The notes under the pieces were generated by a model. It searched no databases. It was not told the DNA's origin and saw only the letters and a program-made list of their open reading frames with translations. A stretch of 64,000 nt of DNA, taken from NCBI GenBank assembly GCA_017524445.1, contig JAFXVP010000053.1, positions 1-64,000 of the forward strand, given 5' to 3'. This document shows, one piece after another, positions 18,011 to 26,094 of the stretch. The stretch comes from Clostridia bacterium (GTDB taxonomy: Bacteria > Bacillota > Clostridia > Christensenellales > CAG-138). The first letter of the stretch is position 1. Every line of letters begins with the position of its first letter. The position numbers were made by a program, and so were the translations under genes.

Positions 18011-19534
18011 ATGCAGAAGCAGTACGTTGCGATCGATCTGAAATCGTTCTACGCCTCCGTCGAATGCACGGAGCGCGGGCTCGATCCCCTCGATGCAAAC
18101 CTTGTCGTCGCGGACGAGAGCCGCACGGACAAGACGATCTGTCTTGCCGTGTCGCCTGCGCTGAAATCGCACAAGATCGCGGGCCGCGCGCGGTTGTTTG
18201 AGGTCAAACAGCGGGTCGAGGAGGTCAATCGCGAGCGGCTCGTGCATGCGCCGGGGCACCGTTTTACCGGCAAATCCGTCTTCGGCTCCGAGCTTGCGCG
18301 CGATCCGTCTCTCGAGCTCGATTTCGTCGTGGCGACGCCCCGCATGCACTACTATATGGACTATTCGCGCAGCATCGTCGAGATCTATCTCCGGCACGTT
18401 TCGCCGGAGGATCTTCTGGTCTATTCGGTCGACGAGGTCTTTATCGATGTTACGCCGTACCTTAAACGGTATAAAACGACCGCGCACGATTTTGCGATGA
18501 TGCTGATCCGCGAAGTGCTCGAAGAGACGCGCATCACGGCGACGGCGGGCATCGGCACGAATATGTATCTTGCGAAGATCGCCATGGACATCGTGGCAAA
18601 GCGCATGCCCGCGGACAAGGACGGCGTGCGCATCGCGGAACTGGACGAACGGAGCTACCGCGAAGCGCTGTGGTGCCACAAGCCGCTGACCGATTTCTGG
18701 CGGATCGGCAAGGGTATTGCGCGAAAGCTTGAGACCTACGGCATGCACACGATGGGCGACGTGGCGCGCTGCTCGGTCGGCAAGCCGACGGATTACAAGA
18801 ACGAGGACCTTCTCTATCGCCTGTTCGGGATCAACGCGGAGCTCATCATCGACCACGCGTGGGGATGGGAGCCGACCGAGATCAAGGATTGCAGGGACTA
18901 TACGCCCGAGGGAAAGAGTGTGAGCCAGGGACAGGTGCTGTCGCGTCCCTACACGGCCGCGGAAGGGCGCGTCGTGGTGCAGGAGATGGCGGACCAGGTC
19001 TCGATGGATCTGGTGCGGAAAGGGCTTTATACGGATCAGATCGTGCTGGACGTCGGCTACGACGTCGAAAACCTGAACGATCCGGTCCGCGCGGAACGGT
19101 ACAAGGGCGAGGTCGTGACGGACTGGTACGGAAGAAAGGTGCCGAAGTCCGTGCACGGGTCTTATAACCTCGGACGGCACATGGCGTCGACCGAGCGCAT
19201 CGTGGAGGCGGTGCGGACGATCTTCGACCGCATCACGGATGAAACGCTTCTTTTGCGGCGGTTTACCGTGGCGGCGTGCAATCTCAAGACGGCGGACGAG
19301 GTCAAAGAAGCGGAGTCCGCGCCGGAACAGCTCGACCTGTTCACGGACTACGAAGCGCAGGACGCCGAACGAAGAGCGGAGGACGCCGCGCTCGAGAAGG
19401 AGACCCGGCGGCAGAAAGCGCTTCTGGGCATCCGCGACAAGTACGGCAAGAACGCCGTCGTGCGCGGACTGAACCTGCAGGAAGGCGCGACTGCAATCGA
19501 ACGCAACGCGCAGATCGGCGGGCACAAGGCGTGA
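18011..19534 (+). CDS. Y-family DNA polymerase (UvrX/UmuC-like)
   Basis: Error-prone translesion polymerase of 507 residues, of the UvrX/YqjW type found in Firmicutes. Seen: palm motif VAIDLKSFYASVEC near the N terminus, SVDEVFIDVTPYL with the second acidic pair, the helix-hairpin-helix region (TDFWRIGKGIARKLETYGM) and a little-finger domain. A C-terminal tail of about 70 residues is charged and lacks an obvious beta-clamp motif that I can name. GGAGG precedes the ATG. A YolD-like gene, the usual partner, lies three genes downstream at 21056. Confidence 0.92.
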   Translation: MQKQYVAIDLKSFYASVECTERGLDPLDANLVVADESRTDKTICLAVSPALKSHKIAGRARLFEVKQRVEEVNRERLVHAPGHRFTGKSVFGSELARDPSLELDFVVATPRMHYYMDYSRSIVEIYLRHVSPEDLLVYSVDEVFIDVTPYLKRYKTTAHDFAMMLIREVLEETRITATAGIGTNMYLAKIAMDIVAKRMPADKDGVRIAELDERSYREALWCHKPLTDFWRIGKGIARKLETYGMHTMGDVARCSVGKPTDYKNEDLLYRLFGINAELIIDHAWGWEPTEIKDCRDYTPEGKSVSQGQVLSRPYTAAEGRVVVQEMADQVSMDLVRKGLYTDQIVLDVGYDVENLNDPVRAERYKGEVVTDWYGRKVPKSVHGSYNLGRHMASTERIVEAVRTIFDRITDETLLLRRFTVAACNLKTADEVKEAESAPEQLDLFTDYEAQDAERRAEDAALEKETRRQKALLGIRDKYGKNAVVRGLNLQEGATAIERNAQIGGHKA

Positions 19535-19537
19535 ACT

Positions 19538-19565
19538 GAATGCAGAATGCAGAATGTGGAATGGA
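19538..19565 (+). repeat. Short heptamer repeat in front of the GNAT-HD gene
   Basis: TGCAGAA occurs twice in a row, followed by the variants TGTGGAA and TGGAGGA. Such arrays are common intergenic repeats in gut Firmicutes. Here it supplies the GGAGG used as ribosome binding site for the next gene. Confidence 0.6.
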
Positions 19566-19572
19566 GGACGCT

Positions 19573-20643
19573 GTGGCAGATCATTTGGAACTCTATATCC
19601 CGAAGCCGGAGGACGGATGGTTTTACGTAAAGATGCTGTCCGATCCCGCGACGATGGCGTACAACGCGCCGTGGTTTCCGCCGGACGGGTGCATCCCGGA
19701 GGCGGAGGAGGAATGGAAACGGCTTTCTTCGGAATGGATCGGCGCGGAGCCGGAGCGATTCTATGCCTATCTTCGCAGAACATCGGACGGCACGTTTGTG
19801 GGCGACGTCTGCTTCCACTATACGCCGGAGCGCGATTGGTGGGACATGGGCGTCGTGATCTTTGCGCCGGAGCGCGGCAAGGGCTACGGCAAACAGGGCT
19901 TGCGCCTGATGGCGGAGCACGCGTTTTCACACGGCGTTACGCGGCTGCACAACGAATTTGAAACGACACGCGACGCGGCGTACCGGATGCACCGCGCGGT
20001 CGGATTCCGCGAGATCGGACGCAGGGAAGGCTGCGCCGAACTGCTGCTGACAAAAGAGGATTTAAGGAAAGGGGAGCAAATGGAACCGAGAACATTTTTA
20101 GACATTCTGCACGTAGCGGAGCGATTGAAGGACACGCCGCGGCACTGCACGACGTCGAAGGGACGGCGGGAGAGCGTCGCGGAGCACAGCTGGCGCATTT
20201 CGCTGATGGCAATGCTTCTTAAAAGCGAGTTCCCGGATCTGGATATCGACAGGGTCACGAAGATGTGTCTCATCCACGACCTCGGCGAGTGCTTCACCGG
20301 CGACATTCCGACGTTTTTGAAGACCGCGGAAAATGAGCAGACCGAAGAAGAATTGCTGGACGCTTGGGTGAAAAGCTTACCAAAAGCGGTTTCCTACGAG
20401 ATGCAAGCACTGTATGCAGAAATGAACGCGTTGGAGACGCCCGAAGCGAAGCTCTATAAATCGCTCGACAAGCTCGAGGCGGTGATCCAACACAACGAGT
20501 CGCCGATCGAAACGTGGGAGCCGAACGAATACGAGCTGAACAAGACCTACGCGTTCGATATCGTCGCGTTTTCGGAGTGGCTCACGCGGCTGCGCAAAGA
20601 GATCTACAACGATACGGTCGAAAAGATCGCATCGGGCAAATAA
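19573..20643 (+). CDS. GNAT acetyltransferase fused to an HD-domain phosphohydrolase
   Basis: Two enzymes in one frame. Residues 1-165 form a GNAT N-acetyltransferase (FVGDVCFHYTPERDWWDMGV, GKGYGKQGLRLM acetyl-CoA loop, late NEFETTRDAAYRMHRAVGF). Residues 170-356 form an HD domain of the YfbR-like kind with AEHSWR, CLIHDLGE and a later Asp in KSLDKLEA, typical of 5'-deoxynucleotidases. The start is the GTG at 19573, 5 bases after GGAGG. The join is odd: an ATG at 20080 has its own AAAGGGGAG three to nine bases upstream, so the HD part may also be made separately (187 residues). Substrates unknown. Confidence 0.85.
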   Translation: MADHLELYIPKPEDGWFYVKMLSDPATMAYNAPWFPPDGCIPEAEEEWKRLSSEWIGAEPERFYAYLRRTSDGTFVGDVCFHYTPERDWWDMGVVIFAPERGKGYGKQGLRLMAEHAFSHGVTRLHNEFETTRDAAYRMHRAVGFREIGRREGCAELLLTKEDLRKGEQMEPRTFLDILHVAERLKDTPRHCTTSKGRRESVAEHSWRISLMAMLLKSEFPDLDIDRVTKMCLIHDLGECFTGDIPTFLKTAENEQTEEELLDAWVKSLPKAVSYEMQALYAEMNALETPEAKLYKSLDKLEAVIQHNESPIETWEPNEYELNKTYAFDIVAFSEWLTRLRKEIYNDTVEKIASGK

Positions 20644-20661
20644 TGATAAAGGAGAATGAAT

Positions 20662-21039
20662 ATGAAAATCATTGCAACGAACGAAGCACCTGCCGCAATC
20701 GGTCCGTATTCGCAGGGCATGATCGTGGGAAATCTCGTCTATACGTCGGGCCAGATCCCGGTGGATCCTGCTACCGGCATGATCGCGGGCGACACGATCG
20801 AAACGCAGGCGGAGCAGTCTTTGAAAAACGTAAAGGCGGTGCTCGAAGCTGGCGGCGCGAACCTTGACAGCATCGTGAAAACGACCTGCTTTATCGCGGA
20901 TATGGCGGATTTTGCGGCGTTCAACGCGGTCTACGCAAGCTTTATCAAAGGCGCGCCGGCGCGCTCCTGCGTGGCGGTAAAGACGCTGCCGAAAAACGTG
21001 CTCGTGGAGATCGAGGCGATCGCGGAGATCGTAAAGTGA
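20662..21039 (+). CDS. ridA: RidA-family enamine/imine deaminase
   Basis: Small cytosolic trimer-forming protein of 125 residues that hydrolyses reactive 2-aminoacrylate/imines made by PLP enzymes. Seen: GPYSQG near residue 15, SGQIPVDPATG, and PARSCVAVKTLPKNVLVEIE with the substrate-binding Arg and the C-terminal Glu. Start taken at the second ATG (20662), which sits 7 bases after AAAGGAG; an ATG two codons earlier is too close. Placed 18 bases after the GNAT-HD gene. Confidence 0.95.
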   Translation: MKIIATNEAPAAIGPYSQGMIVGNLVYTSGQIPVDPATGMIAGDTIETQAEQSLKNVKAVLEAGGANLDSIVKTTCFIADMADFAAFNAVYASFIKGAPARSCVAVKTLPKNVLVEIEAIAEIVK

Positions 21040-21055
21040 CGGAAGGAAACGCGGC

Positions 21056-21487
21056 ATGAACGACGCAAGGGAACAGTACGGCGACATCATCGACCGGGAG
21101 CATCCTGACTCACCGAAGCATCCGCGGATGCCCCGGAAGAACCGCGCCGCCCAGTTTGCGCCGTTCGCCGCGCTGACCGGCTACGATGATCTGATCCACG
21201 AGGCGGCGCGATACACCGAACGGCGCGTCGTGCTTGACGAACACAAAAAAGAGGAGCTGAACCGCAAGCTGCACGTTCTGCTTAAGACGGATCCGCCCGA
21301 GGAGGCGGTCTTCACCTGTTTCGTGCAGGACCCGAAGAAGAGCGGCGGCACGTATGAGGACGTGACGGGAAGGATCATAAACGCTGATTTTCTGTACGGG
21401 TATATCACTCTCGACTCGGGGCGGGTGCTGGACATCGGCGACGTTATCGAGATCGAAAGCGCGGCATTGTTGCCCGAGCGATTCTGA
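21056..21487 (+). CDS. YolD-like protein
   Basis: 143 residues. The segment PRMPRKNRAAQFAPFAALTGYDD followed by a predicted beta domain matches the YolD-like family, known in Bacillus as the partner encoded beside UvrX/YqjW-type polymerases. It may modulate the Y-family polymerase at 18011; function in this organism is inference. It is 16 bases after ridA and probably ends the operon that starts at 18011. (The quoted motif is longer in the protein; key residues are the RNRAAQF-like core and GYDD.). Confidence 0.75.
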   Translation: MNDAREQYGDIIDREHPDSPKHPRMPRKNRAAQFAPFAALTGYDDLIHEAARYTERRVVLDEHKKEELNRKLHVLLKTDPPEEAVFTCFVQDPKKSGGTYEDVTGRIINADFLYGYITLDSGRVLDIGDVIEIESAALLPERF

Positions 21488-21554
21488 CCGCGAAAGGGCT
21501 TGTGCGCATGTGTTAAGATGGTTTTAACTTTCCGTTAACAGAGCGCCGAACCCG

Positions 21555-21583
21555 TTGACCCAGCCCCCGCTTCGGAGTAAAAT
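21555..21583 (+). promoter_or_regulatory. Strong sigma-A-type promoter of a 32-codon gene
   Basis: TTGACC (21555-21560), a 17-bp spacer and TAAAAT (21578-21583), 33 bases before the ATG at 21616. Confidence 0.7.
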
Positions 21584-21615
21584 ACAGATGAAAACAAGAG
21601 CGGGGGGACGATGAG

Positions 21616-21714
21616 ATGGAAGAGAAGAAAACGACGCCGATTCTCACGGACAATACGGATATAGAGGATAAGGAAGTCCCGTTTGAAGATCTGATCTCCG
21701 AACTGCGCTATTGA
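21616..21714 (+). CDS. Unknown 32-residue acidic peptide
   Basis: The ORF runs from ATG at 21616 to TGA at 21712 and starts 8 bases after GGGGGG. The peptide begins MEEKKTTPILTDN and ends EDLISELRY, with many Asp/Glu, no Cys and no membrane segment. It has a consensus-like promoter at 21555 and a terminator at 21726-21751, making it a self-contained unit. No family recognised. A regulatory RNA with an incidental ORF is an alternative. Confidence 0.5.
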   Translation: MEEKKTTPILTDNTDIEDKEVPFEDLISELRY

Positions 21715-21725
21715 TGTATCAACGT

Positions 21726-21751
21726 AAAAGGTGCCGTTCGGCATCTTTTTT
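21726..21751 (+). terminator. Terminator of the 32-codon gene
   Basis: A 10-bp stem (21726-21735 with 21740-21749), loop GTTC, followed by T residues. It lies 11 bases after the stop. Confidence 0.8.
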
Positions 21752-21818
21752 CATTTTCGAAAAACGATCGAGAACAACCATTCTGCAGCGGGAAACAGGA
21801 GGAGACGAGCAATATTCC

Positions 21819-22538
21819 ATGGATAAACAAAGCTGGAACAGAGTGTTTTCCGGTATCGTTCTTATGCTTGCAGCACTGATGCTGTTTGCCTGCGCATCGG
21901 GCGATACGGATACGCAGATCACGGGAACGCAGGCGACGGAACCGCCGCAGGCGTTGACGGAATCGCCGACGGATGCGTTCGGACAATCTGAGGACCGCCT
22001 CGCGGACGGAACGTATTCGGCGGCGATCTACAGCAATCTGAAAACCGACGACAGCGGACGCACATGGGCGATGATCGACGTGCTGCAATACGAGGAGATC
22101 CCAGACAGCGAGATCAAAAAGGTACGGGTCAGCGACAGCATACAGCTTGGGGACGAAAGCTTCGTGGTGCGGACCGTTGAAATGGTTGAGGAAGACGGCG
22201 TACGCATGATCCTGTTCAATAACGGAACGGAATACTGCGTCTACATACCGGGAACGAATACCTGGCGGTTTATGCAGCCGAACGGAGAGCCGTATTTGCA
22301 GAAAGGCGGACAGTACGTGATGCCGATTGCCGCCGACGCGACGTTTACCGATGAACTGACGCCGTTTGCGGAGGGATGGAACGTGTACGGGATGCCGGAC
22401 GACGGCGATCCGACGATCGGCATGCTGGACGAACTGGGGGATTATTTCCGCCATTATCCCGGAATGGAGTCTGAATACGCGATCATCACCGTGCGGGACG
22501 GCGAGATCACGGACGTATTGATCGCATACTACCCGTAA
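21819..22538 (+). CDS. Unknown lipoprotein
   Basis: 239 residues starting with a signal peptide and the lipobox-like LMLFACASG, so probably exported and lipid-anchored. A Thr/Pro-rich linker (about 25-55) leads to a domain starting DGTYSAAIYSNLKTDDSGR and ending in a stretch with EYAIITVRDGEITDVLIAYY. The AGGAGG at 21797-21802 is 16 bases from the ATG, longer than usual. No family recognised. It lies 16 bases before the macro-domain gene and may be co-transcribed with it. Confidence 0.7.
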   Translation: MDKQSWNRVFSGIVLMLAALMLFACASGDTDTQITGTQATEPPQALTESPTDAFGQSEDRLADGTYSAAIYSNLKTDDSGRTWAMIDVLQYEEIPDSEIKKVRVSDSIQLGDESFVVRTVEMVEEDGVRMILFNNGTEYCVYIPGTNTWRFMQPNGEPYLQKGGQYVMPIAADATFTDELTPFAEGWNVYGMPDDGDPTIGMLDELGDYFRHYPGMESEYAIITVRDGEITDVLIAYYP

Positions 22539-22554
22539 TACAGCAGGAGGAACT

Positions 22555-23700
22555 ATGCCGTTTGAGATCATTCGCGACGATATCACGCGCGTAGCTGCGG
22601 ACGCGATCGTCAATACCGCAAATCCGAATCCCGTGATCGGCGCGGGGACCGACAGCGCGATCCATCGCGCCGCAGGCCCCGAGCTTCTTGCCGCCCGCGA
22701 AAAGATCGGAAAGATCCCGGTCGGCAGCGCGGTGGAAACGCCTGCGTTCAACCTTCCCGCAAAATACGTTTTGCATACCGTCTCGCCCGCATGGATGGAC
22801 GGCGCGCACGGCGAGGAAGCGTTGCTCAGACAGTCATATGACGCGGCGCTTGCACTTGCGGACCGGCTCGGCTGCCGTTCGGTCGCGTTCCCGCTGCTCT
22901 CCTCCGGGAGTTACGGATTCCCGAAGGATCGGGCGCTGTCCGTGGCGATCGGCGCGTTTACCGAGTGTTTACTGACGCATGACCTCAGGATCATTCTGGT
23001 CGTGTTCGGCAAGGATTCTTACTCGCTCGCACGCGGATTGTTCGGCGATCTGCGATCATTCATCAACGCGCAGTATGTCGAAGAAGCGGAAAAAGCAGAG
23101 TATGGCGCGCCTTATGCGGAGAGCACCCGGCGCAGACGGGCGGCACGGGATACGGCGCTTGAACCGCAGGCTCATGTTTTCGCCCGTCCGAAGGCAGTGC
23201 GTGCAGAGGCGGAAGAGCTCTTTGATGCGGCGCCGTGCCTGCAGGCGATCGAGCCGGAAGCGAAGCCGTTTTTTGACGAAGTATCGCACATACAGGCGAT
23301 CGAGCCGGGAGCGAAGCCGAGCGATCTCGATTCGATCCTCAAAGGCGCGGAAAGCACGTTTACCGAGCATCTTCTGGACCTTCTCAAGGAGTGCAGCGAA
23401 AAGGATTCGGACGTGTATCGCCGCGCCGAGATCAGCCGTCAGCTGTTCAACAAGATCATCAATAAAAAGGATTATCAGCCGAGCAAAAGCACGGCGATCC
23501 AGCTTGCGCTGGGGCTCCGGCTGGACCTTGTCGAGACGCAGAAACTGCTTGAAAAGGCAGGCTATGCGCTGACGCGCAGCAGCAAAGCGGACCTTGTCGT
23601 ACAGTATTTCATCGAGCGCGGCGAGTACAGCATCGTCGTCATCAATACGGCGCTGTTCGACTGCGGACTGCCGCTTTTGAAAACCGGCAGCGCAAACTGA
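22555..23700 (+). CDS. Macro-domain protein with conserved C-terminal helical domain
   Basis: 381 residues. Residues 1-165 are a macro domain (ADAIVNTANPNPVIGAGTD, then PLLSSGSYGFP), a fold that binds or hydrolyses ADP-ribose and its derivatives. A charged linker with the repeat QAIEP(E/G)AKP follows (220-260). Residues about 265-375 form a helical domain (FTEHLLDLLKECSEK, then ISRQLFNKIINKK and STAIQLALGLRLDLVETQKL) that resembles an HTH of the Cro/CI type in its spacing. This pairing recurs beside vWA proteins in Firmicutes, as here. GCAGGAGG precedes the ATG. Target of the domain is unknown. Confidence 0.85.
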   Translation: MPFEIIRDDITRVAADAIVNTANPNPVIGAGTDSAIHRAAGPELLAAREKIGKIPVGSAVETPAFNLPAKYVLHTVSPAWMDGAHGEEALLRQSYDAALALADRLGCRSVAFPLLSSGSYGFPKDRALSVAIGAFTECLLTHDLRIILVVFGKDSYSLARGLFGDLRSFINAQYVEEAEKAEYGAPYAESTRRRRAARDTALEPQAHVFARPKAVRAEAEELFDAAPCLQAIEPEAKPFFDEVSHIQAIEPGAKPSDLDSILKGAESTFTEHLLDLLKECSEKDSDVYRRAEISRQLFNKIINKKDYQPSKSTAIQLALGLRLDLVETQKLLEKAGYALTRSSKADLVVQYFIERGEYSIVVINTALFDCGLPLLKTGSAN

Positions 23701-23716
23701 AAATGTCAACCCGGAA

Positions 23717-23748
23717 TTGACAAAATCCTCCTTTGTATTTGGTATGAT
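23717..23748 (+). promoter_or_regulatory. Putative promoter of the vWA gene
   Basis: TTGACA at 23717-23722 and an extended -10 (TG-G-TATGAT, -10 at 23743-23748), spacer 20 bp. The long spacer is offset by the extended -10. Confidence 0.5.
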
Positions 23749-23779
23749 GCAGTCAACAAAAACAAAGGAGGTTCTTCTT

Positions 23780-24430
23780 ATGAACAACAATCTTACCGAA
23801 CTGGTCTTCATTCTGGACCGCAGCGGCTCCATGGCGGGGCTTGAAACAGACACGATCGGCGGCTTCAACGCCATGGTCGAAAAGCAGAAGAAGGAGGAAG
23901 GCGATGCGCTCGTTTCGACGGTCCTGTTTGATCACGAATCCGTCGTGCTGCACGATCGCGTTGATCTCAAAAAGATCGAGCCGATGACCGACCGGCAATA
24001 TACGGTCCGCGGCTGTACGGCGCTTCTGGATGCGATCGGCGACGCGGTCCATCACATCGGCAACGTGCATAAGTACGCCCGCGAGGAGGACCGCCCCGGT
24101 AAAACGGTCTTCGTCATCACAACGGACGGCATGGAGAACGCCAGCAAACGCTATACCTACGATGAGGTGCAGCGCATGGTCGAACGGCAGCGTGAACGGT
24201 ACGGCTGGGAATTCCTGTTCCTCGGCGCAAACATGGACGCGATCTCGGCAGCGCGTCGGTTCGGCATCCGTGAGGACCGCGCCGTGCGCTACAAATGCGA
24301 CGCGAGAGGCACCGCGCTGAACTTTGAAGTGGTCAGCGATACGATCGGCTGTATCCGCGAAGGCGCAAGACCCTCCGCAAACTGGAAGAAACGCATCGAA
24401 GAAGATTACGCCGAACGCGGAGAGCGCTGA
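23780..24430 (+). CDS. von Willebrand factor A domain protein
   Basis: 216 residues, cytosolic (no signal peptide). The N terminus carries the MIDAS metal site DRSGSM, with Thr in RGCTALLDA and Asp in TTDGMENAS as further ligands. The C-terminal part (WEFLFLGANMDAISAARRFG) is typical of the stand-alone vWA proteins found near macro-domain proteins in Firmicutes. Function is unknown; vWA domains usually mediate protein contacts. It has its own promoter-like sequence and AAAGGAGG. Confidence 0.85.
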   Translation: MNNNLTELVFILDRSGSMAGLETDTIGGFNAMVEKQKKEEGDALVSTVLFDHESVVLHDRVDLKKIEPMTDRQYTVRGCTALLDAIGDAVHHIGNVHKYAREEDRPGKTVFVITTDGMENASKRYTYDEVQRMVERQRERYGWEFLFLGANMDAISAARRFGIREDRAVRYKCDARGTALNFEVVSDTIGCIREGARPSANWKKRIEEDYAERGER

Positions 24431-24441
24431 ACGGTTACGGA

Positions 24442-24470
24442 TTGACGGGCGCGTATTCAAAGGGTATAAT
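24442..24470 (+). promoter_or_regulatory. Promoter of the SIMPL-domain gene
   Basis: TTGACG (24442-24447), exactly 17 bp, TATAAT (24465-24470), 29 bases before the ATG. Confidence 0.75.
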
Positions 24471-24499
24471 CAATCTGAGGACTGCGAAAGGAGAACGCC

Positions 24500-25156
24500 A
24501 TGAACGAATGCAGAACCCTGCGCGTGACGGGACGCGGCATGATCCGCATCAAGCCCGATACCGTGCAAGTCACAATGACGCTGGAAGGCATAGAGCATGC
24601 ATACACAGAGACGCTCCGCCGCTCCGCCGCCGATACGGAAACGCTTCGCAACGTGATCGAGGCAATCGGTTTTGCGCGCGAGGAGCTCAAAACGCGGAAC
24701 TTCAACGTACAGACGGAGTACGAGGGGTATCAGGAGGACGGCGTCTATCGGCAGCGTCTGGTCGGATACCGCTTCTGTCACGAGCTGATGATCGGGTTTC
24801 CGTGGGAGAATGAACGCCTCGGCGCGGTTCTCGGCGCGCTCACGGAAACGGCGCTTGCGCCTGAGATCCGCATCACCTATACGGTGAAGGACCGCGAGGC
24901 GGCAAAGAACGCGCTGATCGGTATGGCGGTCGCCGACGCGAAGGCAAAGGCGGAAGCGCTGACGCAGGCGGCGGGCGTGAAGCTAAAGGGGATCCGGCAT
25001 ATTCAATACGCGATCGACGAAAACGAGTTCGCGGTGCATCCGGTCCTGTACGCCGGCGCGGCACGTAAAGCATGCGCGGACAACGCGGCGCCGGAGATCG
25101 TACCGGAGGAGATCACGGCGGAGGACACCGTTACGGTCGTCTGGGCAATCGAATGA
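24500..25156 (+). CDS. SIMPL-domain (DUF541) protein
   Basis: 218 residues. The pattern [22 protein letters not shown] at the start, the repeated helix [18 protein letters not shown] region and [20 protein letters not shown] near the end match the SIMPL/DUF541 family. Unlike many members it has no signal peptide, so it seems cytosolic. Family function is poorly known. Own promoter; ends 50 bases before the rubredoxin gene. Confidence 0.85.
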   Translation: MNECRTLRVTGRGMIRIKPDTVQVTMTLEGIEHAYTETLRRSAADTETLRNVIEAIGFAREELKTRNFNVQTEYEGYQEDGVYRQRLVGYRFCHELMIGFPWENERLGAVLGALTETALAPEIRITYTVKDREAAKNALIGMAVADAKAKAEALTQAAGVKLKGIRHIQYAIDENEFAVHPVLYAGAARKACADNAAPEIVPEEITAEDTVTVVWAIE

Positions 25157-25206
25157 TGACCGGTCGTTTGATCGGGATCAGATATACTTTGCAAGGAGGA
25201 AATGAC

Positions 25207-25368
25207 ATGGACAAGTATCAGTGCGGCCCCTGCGGCTATATCTACGACCCCAAAGAGGGCGATCCGGACGGCGGCATCGCGCCCGGCACCCCGTTTACCG
25301 ACCTGCCCGACGATTGGTGCTGCCCGATCTGCGGCGTAGGCAAGGACATGTTTGAGAAGATCGATTGA
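25207..25368 (+). CDS. Rubredoxin
   Basis: 53 residues, the usual length. Small iron-sulfur electron carrier of anaerobes with one Fe bound by four Cys in [12 protein letters not shown] (CxxCG; Tyr after) and [16 protein letters not shown]. It likely passes electrons to reductases for oxygen or peroxide defence. AAGGAGG precedes the ATG; a terminator follows directly. Confidence 0.97.
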   Translation: MDKYQCGPCGYIYDPKEGDPDGGIAPGTPFTDLPDDWCCPICGVGKDMFEKID

Positions 25369-25380
25369 TCGGGGAAAATG

Positions 25381-25411
25381 AAATGCGCCCGCGGCTTGCG
25401 GACGCATTTTT
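25381..25411 (+). terminator. Terminator after rubredoxin
   Basis: Stem AAATGCG-CCCGC pairing with GCGG-CGCATTT followed by TTT. Its sequence closely resembles the terminator at 26051-26081. Confidence 0.85.
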
Positions 25412-25519
25412 GCGTTAATTCGTCATATTTACGGGTTTATCTTCGCCTATTTCGGACGGATCGGTGTTGCACGGCAGACGATTCTGTGATACGGTATCAA
25501 CAGGGAGGAGGGTAAAACC

Positions 25520-26041
25520 ATGGAATCGCAAGTTTTGTACAGAGCAGCTTTTCAGTTCCAATGGCATTGGCTCGTGATACCGGCTCTTTTGATTGCTTCT
25601 GCGATCATTGCAATTCATTTTATGAAAAAAGTTCGGGAAGCGAAAGAAAGCGGGCAAACAAAAGACGTTGTCGGTTCCTGTATAGCGATGGCGATCGGAC
25701 TGTCCGGCGTAAGCTTTTTACTTTTTTGTACGTTGATCCTGATTCCGATAAAGATCGGCGAGTATCATGCAACGATCGGGGCGTTCGAAAAAGGAGAATA
25801 TGAAATAGTAGAGGGTTACGTGGAGGATTTTCATCCGATGCCGTATACCGGACACGATAATGAAACGTTTCGGATCGACGACGTCGCGTTCTCATACAGC
25901 GATTACGATGACTGCTTCGGGTACAACAAATCCAGATCGCACGGCGGCGTTATCACGGGTGACGGACAGCATCTGAAGATCGGGTATACACAATACGGTT
26001 CGTATGGAAACATCATTGTTTATATCGAGGAGTTGCCCTAA
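25520..26041 (+). CDS. Unknown two-helix membrane protein
   Basis: 173 residues with hydrophobic helices near 18-36 and 56-80 and an extracellular or cytosolic beta-rich tail containing FRIDDVAFSYSDYDDCFGYN. The tail has the look of DUF3592-type domains (a variable-linker followed by HxxIGYxxYG) but I cannot assign it. GGGAGGAGG precedes the ATG. Stands alone between two terminators. Confidence 0.65.
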   Translation: MESQVLYRAAFQFQWHWLVIPALLIASAIIAIHFMKKVREAKESGQTKDVVGSCIAMAIGLSGVSFLLFCTLILIPIKIGEYHATIGAFEKGEYEIVEGYVEDFHPMPYTGHDNETFRIDDVAFSYSDYDDCFGYNKSRSHGGVITGDGQHLKIGYTQYGSYGNIIVYIEELP

Positions 26042-26050
26042 CACAAAAAG

Positions 26051-26081
26051 AAATGCGCCCGCGGCCTGCGGGCGCATTTTT
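26051..26081. terminator. Bidirectional terminator
   Basis: AAATGCGCCCGC pairs with GCGGGCGCATTT, with A and T runs on the two sides. Separates the membrane-protein gene (+) from the citrate operon (-). Confidence 0.88.
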
Positions 26082-26094
26082 GTGTGTTCGGAGT

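Noticed and set aside
17888..19930. A 680-codon minus-strand frame opposite the Y-family polymerase.
   Set aside because: The plus strand has clear polymerase motifs and a proper start. The minus translation is low in meaning and includes a translated short repeat (ILHSAF).
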